This document shows, piece after piece, positions 34,400 through 42,404 of a stretch of DNA of 64,000 nucleotides (position 1 is its first letter; the number at the start of each line of letters is the position of its first letter). The DNA comes from Variovorax terrae (GTDB lineage Bacteria > Pseudomonadota > Gammaproteobacteria > Burkholderiales > Burkholderiaceae_C): positions 702,608-766,607 of the forward strand of contig NZ_JALGBI010000003.1 of assembly GCF_022809125.1 (NCBI RefSeq). The letters are read 5' to 3'. A program made the translations under genes and the position numbers. The notes under the pieces are model-generated. The model saw nothing but the letters and a program-made list of their open reading frames with translations, was not told where the DNA came from and did not search any database.

Positions 34400-36445
34400 A
34401 TGAGCATGAACACGTTCCTTGCTGGACGACTGAGAAACACTCCCCTTCCGCGAACCCACGGCTTGATGCCCCTGTTCGAGGCTGTGGTCAACTCGATTCA
34501 GGCGGTTGCATCAACTATGTCGTCAGTTGATGACGGCGAGATCGTTATAGAGATCGAGCGTTCTTCGCAACAAACGCTCCAGCTTGAAGGGGTTGGTCGG
34601 CGCGGCGCCCCACCGCAGGAGGCAATTGTTGGCTTTCGAGTGCGCGACAACGGTTGCGGCTTTGACGATTCAAACCTGCAATCATTCGAGACACTCGACT
34701 CCGATTTCAAAGCATTAGAAGGCTGTCGTGGTGTTGGTCGCCTTCTATGGCTCAAGGCCTTCGACTCTGTCGAGATCGACAGCAACTTCATAGGCCCAGA
34801 CAGCAGACTTCTTAAACGCAGCTTTACCTTCACTGCGTCCAAGGGTGTTGACGGCCTGACGGTTTCACCGTCGACTTCAACGACGAGGCAGACAGAAGTT
34901 CACCTGCGTGGTTTCAAGAAGGAATACCGAGAGCGAGCACCGAAAACCGGCAGAACGATCGCCAACGCACTGTTTGAGCACTGTCTTTGGTACTTCGTGC
35001 GCGATGGTGGCGCCCCTAAGATCAAGGTGGTGGACCACGACGAGGCCATTGTTTTAGATGACGTTTACGAGGAATGCATGCACTCGTCTGCCCAGCGTCA
35101 GTCACTAACAATCAAGGGCAAGCCATTTGAACTCACGCATCTGAAGCTCAAGGCCTCAACACCAAGAGAACCATTTGTCGCATGGTGTGCGGCCGGTCGG
35201 GTCGTAAAGGAGGAGGGCATCACCGGCAAGGTGTCAGGACTTCATGGCCGAATCGTCGATGACGATGGTGATTTTTTGTATGGTTGCTACATGACTTCGC
35301 CGTTCCTCGATCAACACGTGCGACCTGAGCGCATTGGCTTTGACATTGAGGAAATCAGCGACGATCTCTTTGCCGCTACTGAGCTGAGCTTGACCGATAT
35401 TCGCACTGCGGTTCTGGACTCTTCTAAGGAGTTTCTTGCCATGTACTTGCAAGAGAGTCGTGCTGCTGGGCGTGAGCGCGTTGAGAAATTCGTATCTCAA
35501 CGCGCACCAAGGTACCGCCCCATTCTTGCAAGAATCAGCGAAGAGAAGTTGAGCGTGGATCCCTCAATCTCTGATAGGGATCTTGACCTGTTACTGCATA
35601 AGCAACTTTCTGAGATTGAAAGCAGCCTTCTTGTTGAGGGCCACTCCATCATGACGGTGGAATCAGACGAGACCACCGAACACTACCGCGCGAGGCTCAA
35701 TGACTATCTGTCAAAGGTCGAGGCAGTGAAGATGTCTGACCTCGCTGGCTACGTATTTCACCGGAAAACCATCCTCGACATATTGCAGAAGGCGATTGAA
35801 CGCGGAGACGACGGCAAATATGCGCGGGAAGATTTGATTCATGAAATCATCATGCCAATGCGTAAGACTTCGAACGATCTACTCGAAAAGTCAAACCTTT
35901 GGTTGATCGATGAGAGGTTGGCCTTCCACGACTTCCTTGCATCGGACAAGCCATTATCGTCCATGCCCATCGTCCAGACTGATGAAACGAAGGAACCTGA
36001 CCTTGTCGCACTTAACGTGTTCGATGAACCTCTACTTGTTGCTGAAGGTCAGCGCCTTCCACTCGCATCGATCATAGTGGTCGAAATCAAAAGGCCAATG
36101 CGGAACGACGCTGCCAGCGGAGAGGATAAAGACCCCATTGAGCAGGCGTTGGGTTACCTTGATCGAATCCGCAATGGACAAACGCAAACAGCCAGTGGTA
36201 GACCGATCCCACGCTCAGACGAGATTCCTGGCTTTTGCTACGTCATTTGTGATATCACTCCTTCGGTCGAAAGACGCTGCAAGTTGGCTCAATTAACTGT
36301 AACAAGCGACAGACAAGGCTACTTCGGCTACAACCCAAATTTCAGGGCCTACATCGAGGTAACTTCTTTCGACCGCCTTCTCAATGGGGCGAGAGAACGC
36401 AATCGGGCTTTTTTTGACAAGTTGGGGCTACCAACAAACTTGTGA
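34400..36445 (+). CDS. GHKL ATPase fused to PD-(D/E)XK nuclease-like domain (putative defence/restriction factor)
   Basis: This 681-residue protein has an N-terminal Hsp90/gyrase-type ATPase: N-box Glu27-x3-Asn31 in Phe-Glu-Ala-Val-Val-Asn-Ser, G1 Asp83-Asn-Gly-Cys-Gly87, and G2 Gly111-Val-Gly-Arg. The C-terminal part has Pro533-Asp534, Glu562-Ile-Lys564 and Gln582-x3-Tyr586, the order of a PD-(D/E)XK nuclease with a QxxxY motif. The middle (about 200-530) is unrecognised. Codon use and base composition are visibly more AT-rich than the flanks, consistent with horizontal transfer. No methylase or partner gene adjoins. GHKL-nuclease fusions occur in restriction-like systems, but the activity here is inference. 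Confidence 0.8.
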   Translation: MSMNTFLAGRLRNTPLPRTHGLMPLFEAVVNSIQAVASTMSSVDDGEIVIEIERSSQQTLQLEGVGRRGAPPQEAIVGFRVRDNGCGFDDSNLQSFETLDSDFKALEGCRGVGRLLWLKAFDSVEIDSNFIGPDSRLLKRSFTFTASKGVDGLTVSPSTSTTRQTEVHLRGFKKEYRERAPKTGRTIANALFEHCLWYFVRDGGAPKIKVVDHDEAIVLDDVYEECMHSSAQRQSLTIKGKPFELTHLKLKASTPREPFVAWCAAGRVVKEEGITGKVSGLHGRIVDDDGDFLYGCYMTSPFLDQHVRPERIGFDIEEISDDLFAATELSLTDIRTAVLDSSKEFLAMYLQESRAAGRERVEKFVSQRAPRYRPILARISEEKLSVDPSISDRDLDLLLHKQLSEIESSLLVEGHSIMTVESDETTEHYRARLNDYLSKVEAVKMSDLAGYVFHRKTILDILQKAIERGDDGKYAREDLIHEIIMPMRKTSNDLLEKSNLWLIDERLAFHDFLASDKPLSSMPIVQTDETKEPDLVALNVFDEPLLVAEGQRLPLASIIVVEIKRPMRNDAASGEDKDPIEQALGYLDRIRNGQTQTASGRPIPRSDEIPGFCYVICDITPSVERRCKLAQLTVTSDRQGYFGYNPNFRAYIEVTSFDRLLNGARERNRAFFDKLGLPTNL

Positions 36446-36572
36446 GCGTCTGTCTTTGCCATCGCTGATGTCTGCCTAGGATCGAAAGCCGCTGCTCCCC
36501 ACGAGCGACAAGCGCCCCACTGCTTGGCGTCGCCCACCGAAATCTTCACCGACGGGGCGGCTTGCCCGCCCC
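36446..36572. other. Junction between the low-G+C gene and the thiL remnant
   Basis: Short intergenic stretch with no gene. It contains a GC-rich hairpin (GGGGCGG...CCGCCCC type, about 36554-36574), possibly a native thiL downstream hairpin. It has no T-run. Confidence 0.4.
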
Positions 36573-36944
36573 TCACCCAAAGTGATCAAACGACCTGAAC
36601 GCCCCCTGCACCGGCGCCTCATCCGCATCCACCAGTCGGATACCGGCTTCGGCCTCAATGCAGCCAATGCGCGTGACGCGGGTCTGCGCCTGCACCGAAG
36701 CAGCCTGCACCGCCGCGCGGGCGGAGGCCGGCGCGGTGCAGGCCTCATCGCCGCCCGACAGCACCAGTTCCAGCCGCTTTTCAGAGGAAAAAGCGGCCGA
36801 TGTCCAGGTGGGGTATTTGTTTGATGCTATTAAATTAATAGCAATCGAGGTATCGACGCGAGCGCCCATGCCCGAGGCCTGGAGGATGTGTCCGAGGTCG
36901 CCGAGCAGGCCGTCGCTGATGTCGACCGCGGCCGTGGCTACACC
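36573..36944 (-). pseudogene. thiL 3'-end remnant (truncated second copy)
   Basis: This segment is a diverged copy of the last 124 or so codons of thiL (compare 42405-42787), from Val-Ala-Thr-Ala-Ala-Val-Asp-Ile-Ser-Asp-Gly-Leu-Leu-Gly to a new end, Phe-Asp-His-Phe-Gly. It lost three residues inside the conserved Ser-Gly-Gly-Asp-Asp-Tyr-Glu-Leu motif. The 5' two thirds are missing, so it cannot act as ThiL. Protein-level divergence in the tail indicates different origin or age, not a fresh duplication. It carries its own 17-bp palindrome (36826-36842) at the same codon position as thiL. It marks an integration or recombination boundary. Confidence 0.88.
36826..36842. repeat. 17-bp AT-rich palindromic element, copy 7
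   Basis: GCTATTAAATTAATAGC, a perfect palindrome around a central A, in the thiL remnant; the outer T and A extend it to 19 bp. Confidence 0.85.
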
Positions 36945-36993
36945 ACTTCGCGCTCTTGTTCAGCGTTGTCTTGGCGAGCGATAGAGCCCGCTT

Positions 36994-38703
36994 TCACCAT
37001 TTGTCATCGCTGTGACGGGTTTGCGGCGCCTTCGGTACATCTGCCGATGCCGCTTCGCCCTGGGGCTGTTGGCGCACCGCATTGCGAGAGGGTTTGGCCA
37101 CCGCAGCCGGGGCCGCTGCATCATGGCCTTCGGCTTGCGCTTTGCTGATGGCGGCTGTCTTGAGCGCTGCTTTTTGCCGCAAGGTGATGGCTCCGGGGCG
37201 AAAGGGCTTGTCGGCCAGAGGGCCCGTGCCCTCTTCCAGGGTTCCGTAGGATGTCTGCGCAGACACGCGGTCGATCCGGATGACGCCCACGGGCGTTTCG
37301 CTGCGCCCCAGCGAGCGGCCGGTCTGCGGGTCCTTGAGTTCTTCGCCCAGATACACAGCCTGCCAGCGTTGCCCCGCCTGCAGGGACTCTCCCCCCTGGC
37401 TCAGCACGACCTGATCTCCCGCCATGGAGACGACGGTCACAGGGAACAGGCCGGTCACGATGGCGCCGCCGATCTGCCCGGAGAACGAGTCCATCATCTG
37501 CGCGGCCATGTTCCTGCCATCGATCACCCGTGGCATCGTGCTGGGGTCGGCTGATGCCAGTTGGTGATCGAAACTGTCCGACATCACCACCTCGCCGGTT
37601 GCCGCGTTGAGCAGGCGCAGCGTAATGCGCCCGCCGCCCGAGTAGGACACCAATTGCCGGTCGCTCATGCGCAGTTGCCGCACGCTGCGCGGATACTCGA
37701 ATCGCTCAATGGTCGGGATCAGAATCAGATCGGTGGCCAATTGCTGGCCCAGCCGTGCGCTGTCCTGCAGGCGCACATTGCCGCTGTTGATGTGGTCGAT
37801 CTCTGCCTGCATGTCGCTGCCGAACTCGCGGTCCAGCACGATGAATCGCTTGGTCTGCGTCAGGATGTCGGAAAGCCGACCGCGCACGGCGCTTGCCACC
37901 TCGGCTGCATTCACGCGGCCATCGCCCACGGCGTAGCTGGCGACTGACGTCTTCGGCATGGCCACCACGATCTTGGGCCGCCCTTGTTCGTCGGGCGCGC
38001 GGTACTGCGCCACGTCCACGCGCACGCGCACCTTCCAGTAGCTGCGCATCTTCTTGTAGCTGGCATCAGACTCGTAGGAGCTGGCTCCGCGCTTGACGTC
38101 GATCTTGGCCTTGTCGTTGCGCGAGGCCGAGCCGCTGTACGAGCCCGAGGACTGGCCGCTGTCCCCGTCGATGCTGACGCTGGTGTTGGCGCGGGCGTCG
38201 ACGCTGGCCTTCGCTTCGGAAGAGGCCAAGGCCGAATAGCTGTAACCCCCGTCGCTGGCCCGCACACGGGCGATGGTCTGCTCATCCAGCTTGTCGATCT
38301 CTTCTTGGGACAGAATCTCGAAGCCCGTCACCGTGCCTTGGCTGGCAGCCATCAGTTTCTGCGCAAAGGCCTCGGAGCGGACCGAATTCGCGTTCTGTCC
38401 ATCGACCGACACATCCAGTCCCGAGCGCACGCTCTGCAACTGGCTAGCCACACGCACCCCATTCACTTGCGCCACGGCCGACTGCAGGGCGGCGACCACG
38501 GCCAGTTCCTGTGTGCTGCCGATCGCCTCGACCTCGCGGCGCACCTTGGTGACGCCGCCGACATCAGGGGCGCCGCTCTGTGCCTTGTCCTGCGTCGGCG
38601 CGCTGGCCGCGGGCGCGGGGCTCGCGGCCTCTTGTTTCTTGCCGCAGGCCGACAACAGGGCCATCAACAACGCAAGTGCGCAGATTCCAATTCTTTGCAT
38701 CAC
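36994..38703 (-). CDS. CsgG-like outer-membrane lipoprotein
   Basis: This 569-residue protein has a lipoprotein signal (Leu-Leu-Ser-Ala-Cys, lipid Cys near residue 20). An N-terminal part (about 45-130) resembles FlgT-N/LPP20-type domains; a Ser/Gly-rich stretch follows, then a CsgG-like domain (about 245-470). This has Val-Gly-Asp-Gly-Arg-Val-Asn-Ala-Ala-Glu, Arg-Phe-Ile-Val-Leu-Asp-Arg-Glu and Gly-Arg-Ile-Thr-Leu-Arg-Leu-Leu-Asn-Ala-Ala-Thr-Gly-Glu-Val. CsgG-fold lipoproteins form outer-membrane secretion pores or trans-envelope assemblies. No curli genes are present. It is last in a four-gene leftward operon beginning at 41812. Function unknown. Confidence 0.75.
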   Translation of the reverse strand: MMQRIGICALALLMALLSACGKKQEAASPAPAASAPTQDKAQSGAPDVGGVTKVRREVEAIGSTQELAVVAALQSAVAQVNGVRVASQLQSVRSGLDVSVDGQNANSVRSEAFAQKLMAASQGTVTGFEILSQEEIDKLDEQTIARVRASDGGYSYSALASSEAKASVDARANTSVSIDGDSGQSSGSYSGSASRNDKAKIDVKRGASSYESDASYKKMRSYWKVRVRVDVAQYRAPDEQGRPKIVVAMPKTSVASYAVGDGRVNAAEVASAVRGRLSDILTQTKRFIVLDREFGSDMQAEIDHINSGNVRLQDSARLGQQLATDLILIPTIERFEYPRSVRQLRMSDRQLVSYSGGGRITLRLLNAATGEVVMSDSFDHQLASADPSTMPRVIDGRNMAAQMMDSFSGQIGGAIVTGLFPVTVVSMAGDQVVLSQGGESLQAGQRWQAVYLGEELKDPQTGRSLGRSETPVGVIRIDRVSAQTSYGTLEEGTGPLADKPFRPGAITLRQKAALKTAAISKAQAEGHDAAAPAAVAKPSRNAVRQQPQGEAASADVPKAPQTRHSDDKW

Positions 38704-38734
38704 GGACTCCCTCGGTCGGTTGCGGCTCTGAAGA

Positions 38735-39367
38735 TCAGAGGAGGCTGGTGGCTTCCCTCGGGATGTCCACGCCGTTGTTTTTGGCGAAATCGATGGCGCG
38801 CCTGAGCACGCTCGTCAGATTGGAGACGCTGCCGGGCAGATTCTTGACGATGTAGGCACCAGACTCGAGCTTGCCCAATTGCATCGGCGACACGCTGGAC
38901 AGCCCGGAGGAGAAGCCTTGGGCGTCCTTGCCCAAGTCCATGTACTTCTTCACGCCCGTGGCCAGCGAGAGAAGGCCCTGGGCGTACCTGGTCTTGGCCT
39001 CCGCGTCCTTTAGCGTGGCGCCGGACTTGAGCGCCTCCGACTGGGCGGCGGCGTTGGCGCTGATAGCCTTGTCCTGCGCTTCAATGTCCTTGGCCGACAG
39101 GGAGTCCGATGTTGCTGCTGCGTCCACCGCTTGGGCGTTGATGCCCAGGGCCGCTGCCATGTGGCCATTGGCCGTCTGGATGTCCTTGCCGGCCGCCATA
39201 TAGGTGCGCACCAACTGGTCCTGCTGCGCGCCCATGTCGGCGCCGGCGTTGCCTCCGGATGATTTGTTACCCGTGAGATTGCCCAGCATATTCCCGAATT
39301 GGGCAAAACTCAGGGTCGGCGATGCCAAGGCCATGGCCGTGAGAGCAACGGCAAACGTCTTTTTCAT
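38735..39367 (-). CDS. Small exported protein, unknown function
   Basis: This 210-residue protein has a Sec signal peptide (Met-Lys-Lys-Thr ... Ser-Phe-Ala). The mature part is rich in Ala, Ser, Gly and Asn, starting with Gly-Asn-Met-Leu-Gly-Asn-Leu-Thr-Gly-Asn, and has a mostly helical pattern without Cys. No family recognised. As the smallest product in the operon next to the CsgG-like lipoprotein gene, it could be a secreted substrate or an accessory of a CsgG-type pore. This is inference. Confidence 0.7.
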   Translation of the reverse strand: MKKTFAVALTAMALASPTLSFAQFGNMLGNLTGNKSSGGNAGADMGAQQDQLVRTYMAAGKDIQTANGHMAAALGINAQAVDAAATSDSLSAKDIEAQDKAISANAAAQSEALKSGATLKDAEAKTRYAQGLLSLATGVKKYMDLGKDAQGFSSGLSSVSPMQLGKLESGAYIVKNLPGSVSNLTSVLRRAIDFAKNNGVDIPREATSLL

Positions 39368-39449
39368 GATGAAACCTTTCTTGCAGTGGTTGAGGTTGGG
39401 AAACAGGTGCTTCTCTCGATGCGAGGCGGGAACGCCGAGACGACGCGTT

Positions 39450-40622
39450 TCAGCGCACGCCCATCGTGGTCATGCGGCTGGACAACTCCTGGGCGGCGTT
39501 GCTGGCGGCAGATTTGAGGGCATTGCCACGCGCCTCGTCCTCGCTGGGGCCGACGCCGGCATAGGAAACCGGGCCTACCGCCACGCGGGTGCGCGGGATG
39601 GATTTGGTGACATCCAGGACCTTGGCATTGACCGTGACCGACACGCGCATCAGGCCGGTTTGCGGGTCCTTGGCTGCAAGACCCACGTCCAGAGTGCCCA
39701 GGGCGATGTAGGGGATCTGCGCGTCTTTCATGCCAGCGGCGATGGCGCGCAGCGTCTTCGGCTGCAGGTCGTTGCCCGACTTGTAGTCGTTTTCGATGTC
39801 CGCCACCTTGAAGGCCTGGGACTCGACCATGGCACCCTCGATCACGTCGTAGCCGGCTTGCGAGAACTGTGCAACGAACACCTGGTTCAGATTGGCGCTC
39901 GGCAGCAGGCGCCAGGTGGAGTCACTGGCCCGGCTCACGGTGCTGCCGCCGGTCTCGGAGGTCACGGTGGATTTGACGGAAACATCCGTGCTGCGATCCA
40001 CCGTCCTGGACGCGGAGCCGTAGGTGTTGACCTGCGAACGCTTGACCGACTCGCCTTCGCTGGTTTTTTCCGCCACGGCGTTCCGGTCCTGCCGCGCGGC
40101 GGAGGATTGCGCCGAACTGTCTTGCCGCTTGAAGACGCGGTCGTCGTAGCTCTTGGTTGAATCCACCTGCCGCGACACGAACACGAAGCTCAGCGCCGAC
40201 TTTTCGCTTTCAGCCGTGCGGGCGACAGCGGAACTGGCCTGTACCGCGTTGCGCAGGTTGGCCACATTCAGCGAAATGCGGACCACCACGCTGTATTCGA
40301 ATTCCTTGGGGTTGTCGGTTTCCGCGATCACCGTGGTGTCCAGGATGTAGCGCCCCGGCTCTTCCAGAATCTTGCCGCGGATCGCATTGAAATTGGCTGA
40401 CTCGGATTGCCCGGCTTCGGCGTAATAGGCCTCCACCGCTTTCAGCGCGGCCTCCTGCCGCGCCTTCTGCTTGACGGCACCCGATGCTTCCTTGCGGTCG
40501 AAGGCGCCGATGGATTCCTTGTAGTTCGCGGTGTACTGGCCGCGCGCCTGCTGGATCTGCGCGCCCGCCTGCAGGGCGAAGGCGGCCATCAGGACGGCGA
40601 TGAGGTGTTTGATTACTTGCAT
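39450..40622 (-). CDS. Exported protein with FlgT-N-like domain, unknown function
   Basis: This 390-residue protein starts with a Sec signal (Met-Gln-Val-Ile-Lys-His ... Leu-Gln-Ala-Gly-Ala). Residues about 30-140 look like the FlgT N-terminal domain (Lys-Gln-Lys-Ala-Arg-Gln-Glu-Ala-Ala-Leu-Lys-Ala-Val, then a long strand ending Val-Val-Val-Arg-Ile-Ser-Leu), followed by a Ser/Thr-rich middle and a C-terminal alpha/beta domain. The FlgT-N-like piece resembles the N-terminal part of the CsgG-like lipoprotein at 36994, suggesting shared origin. Its start overlaps the stop of the upstream gene by ten bases. It probably acts in the same envelope assembly. Confidence 0.7.
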   Translation of the reverse strand: MQVIKHLIAVLMAAFALQAGAQIQQARGQYTANYKESIGAFDRKEASGAVKQKARQEAALKAVEAYYAEAGQSESANFNAIRGKILEEPGRYILDTTVIAETDNPKEFEYSVVVRISLNVANLRNAVQASSAVARTAESEKSALSFVFVSRQVDSTKSYDDRVFKRQDSSAQSSAARQDRNAVAEKTSEGESVKRSQVNTYGSASRTVDRSTDVSVKSTVTSETGGSTVSRASDSTWRLLPSANLNQVFVAQFSQAGYDVIEGAMVESQAFKVADIENDYKSGNDLQPKTLRAIAAGMKDAQIPYIALGTLDVGLAAKDPQTGLMRVSVTVNAKVLDVTKSIPRTRVAVGPVSYAGVGPSEDEARGNALKSAASNAAQELSSRMTTMGVR

Positions 40623-41812
40623 AGCTTCATCAACTCCTTGGTCTGTGAGATTTGCTGTTCGATGTCCTTTGCGGCGGCGGCGCTCTTGAGCCACTTCTCA
40701 TCGCCCGTGCCGCCTATCACCTGGGCCAGCTTCACGAACAAGCGGTTGACCGCGTCGTAGAAATGCTCAAAATCGTTCACACCGCCTTGGCTGGCGGGGA
40801 TCACACGGGTCTCGCCGTTCTTCAAGGCTGTGTTCAGGTACGCCTTGCGGCTCAGCGGCTCTTCAATGCGCAGTTGTGCATACGCGCCATAGACAAAACT
40901 GGTCGCTCCACCGGGGACTTCGCTGAACTTGATTTTTTTGAAACCAGAGAGCTCCGTGCTGATTTCATAGTCGGGTTTGGGCAGCTTCAGTTCCCACACC
41001 GTTCCGTCCGAAATACGCATCGACATCACATTTCCGATGGCGTAGCCCTTGGCGTACGGCACGATGGGCACCCCGGCCCGTGTCGAGATGGCCTCGCTCA
41101 CCAGATCGGCCGCCCAGGTTTCCGCCGCGCCGGGCTCCGACTTGATGTGGGCTGGCAAGGCCTCCAGCGCCTCCGGTTGGATCTGCACGGACGTGACCTG
41201 CAGGTACCGTGGCACCTGCGCCGGAATTTCCGCCCGGGCCACGTTGTTGACGAAGCGCGCGAGCAGGCCCGGCTTGTCGTTCGCGCCCTCGAAGACCAGC
41301 CGCACCCGCTCCTGAATCTCGTCGGGGCCGGGGTAGTGGTCCAGCGAGTCGACGTAGGCGAAGCTGATGGGGTAGGCGCGCACCACGGTCATCGATTTGA
41401 AATCGAAGAACATGGTCTGCCCCCGGATGAGCACCATGAGCTTGTGCAGAGGGCCGAACTGATCGACGGACACCGTTTCCGAGCCGATGACCAGTGCGAC
41501 CGCCAGCGCCTGGGTTCGCCCCTTGAGTTCGTCGATCTGGGAAACGATCCGCAAATGGGAGGGAGGGGTGGCTGCCAAGGTGCGCAGCAATTGCGACTGA
41601 ATCGGCGTTCCTGCGTCCTGCAGCGCTTTTTCGTAGCGCCGCGACTCAGGGAAGCGCTTATCCAGCACCTGCTCGTCGCCCGATCCGGCGTACGCCAGCC
41701 CGGCCAGCGCGACGTCCACCATCTGTTGTGCGAAGGCCGTTGGATGGGACGCTAGCCAGAAAAAGAGCAGACCTGTCCAAAGCCTGCCGAATCTGGACGA
41801 CAAACACTTCAT
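40613..41812 (-). CDS. Exported protein, unknown function, first gene of the CsgG-like operon
   Basis: This 399-residue protein has a Sec signal peptide with Arg-Leu-Trp-Thr-Gly-Leu-Leu-Phe-Phe-Trp-Leu and cleavage near Ala-Phe-Ala. The mature protein is mostly beta/alpha, without Cys clusters or recognisable catalytic motifs. No family recognised. ATG 41812 has a GGAGAGG-type RBS; a longer frame upstream reads through the operator region. It overlaps the next gene by ten bases, so its level is tied to the operon. It is divergent from the HTH gene. Confidence 0.7.
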   Translation of the reverse strand: MKCLSSRFGRLWTGLLFFWLASHPTAFAQQMVDVALAGLAYAGSGDEQVLDKRFPESRRYEKALQDAGTPIQSQLLRTLAATPPSHLRIVSQIDELKGRTQALAVALVIGSETVSVDQFGPLHKLMVLIRGQTMFFDFKSMTVVRAYPISFAYVDSLDHYPGPDEIQERVRLVFEGANDKPGLLARFVNNVARAEIPAQVPRYLQVTSVQIQPEALEALPAHIKSEPGAAETWAADLVSEAISTRAGVPIVPYAKGYAIGNVMSMRISDGTVWELKLPKPDYEISTELSGFKKIKFSEVPGGATSFVYGAYAQLRIEEPLSRKAYLNTALKNGETRVIPASQGGVNDFEHFYDAVNRLFVKLAQVIGGTGDEKWLKSAAAAKDIEQQISQTKELMKLCK

Positions 41813-41840
41813 GCCGCTGGCCTCTCCTCGGTGTGTGGTT

Positions 41841-41869
41841 GGTAAATGATTTTTACCTAATTTGTAAAA
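41841..41869. promoter_or_regulatory. Three alternating GTAAA/TTTAC half-sites in the divergent promoter
   Basis: GGTAAA-TGATT-TTTACC (41841-41857) and TTTTAC-N7-GTAAAA (41851-41869) share an arm, forming an operator array for the adjacent HTH regulator and the CsgG-like operon. Confidence 0.6.
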
Positions 41870-41912
41870 CATTATAACAATCACGACCGAGCTTGAACCT
41901 AGCGTTCCATGC

Positions 41913-42368
41913 ATGGCAAAAGGAACCCACGCGGATGAGGCTCAGGCGTTTTCCTCCCGGCTGAAGCAGGCACTGGAGGATGCGGGGGTGCGGCCGTCGC
42001 CGGCCGTGGTGGCCAGCGAATTCAACCTGCGGTACTGGGGCAAAAGCATCACGGCGCACACTGCACGAGCATGGCTGGCCGGTGTGGCGATCCCCATGCA
42101 GGACAAGATCCGCACGCTCAGCGAATGGCTGCATGTGAATCCCGACGAACTGCGGTTCGGTCCTCGAACCGGGGTGTTGCTGGCTCGTGAACAGGAGCCG
42201 GGGGCTGAACGGCTGAGCCTGCAGGACCGCGAAATGCTGGCGCAATACCTTGCGCTGCCTCCGATGCATCGCAAGACGGTGCAGGAAGTCGTGGCGGCCT
42301 TGGCCGTCGCCGCGCGGGCGGCCGCCTCGGGGCCGCCGCTCTCACGAAAAGCGAAGGGCGAACGGTGA
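41913..42368 (+). CDS. Small HTH regulator, divergent from the CsgG-like operon
   Basis: This 151-residue protein has an N-terminal HTH-like region (about 10-85, Ser-Arg-Leu-Lys-Gln-Ala-Leu-Glu-Asp-Ala-Gly-Val, then Ala-Ala-His-Thr-Ala-Arg-Ala-Trp-Leu-Ala-Gly type recognition helix, then Lys-Ile-Arg-Thr-Leu-Ser-Glu-Trp-Leu), like XRE/Cro-type regulators. The C-terminal third is Ala/Arg-rich. The palindrome array between it and the divergent operon fits direct control. Its stop is 37 bases from the convergent thiL end, so it sits at the island boundary. Confidence 0.72.
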   Translation: MAKGTHADEAQAFSSRLKQALEDAGVRPSPAVVASEFNLRYWGKSITAHTARAWLAGVAIPMQDKIRTLSEWLHVNPDELRFGPRTGVLLAREQEPGAERLSLQDREMLAQYLALPPMHRKTVQEVVAALAVAARAAASGPPLSRKAKGER

Positions 42369-42404
42369 CTGGCCGTCGAGATGCGTGCTAAGCGCCGCTT
42401 GAGA

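Noticed and set aside
36994..41812. Curli operon
   Set aside because: Only one protein is CsgG-like; no CsgA/B repeat protein, CsgE, CsgF or CsgD is present.
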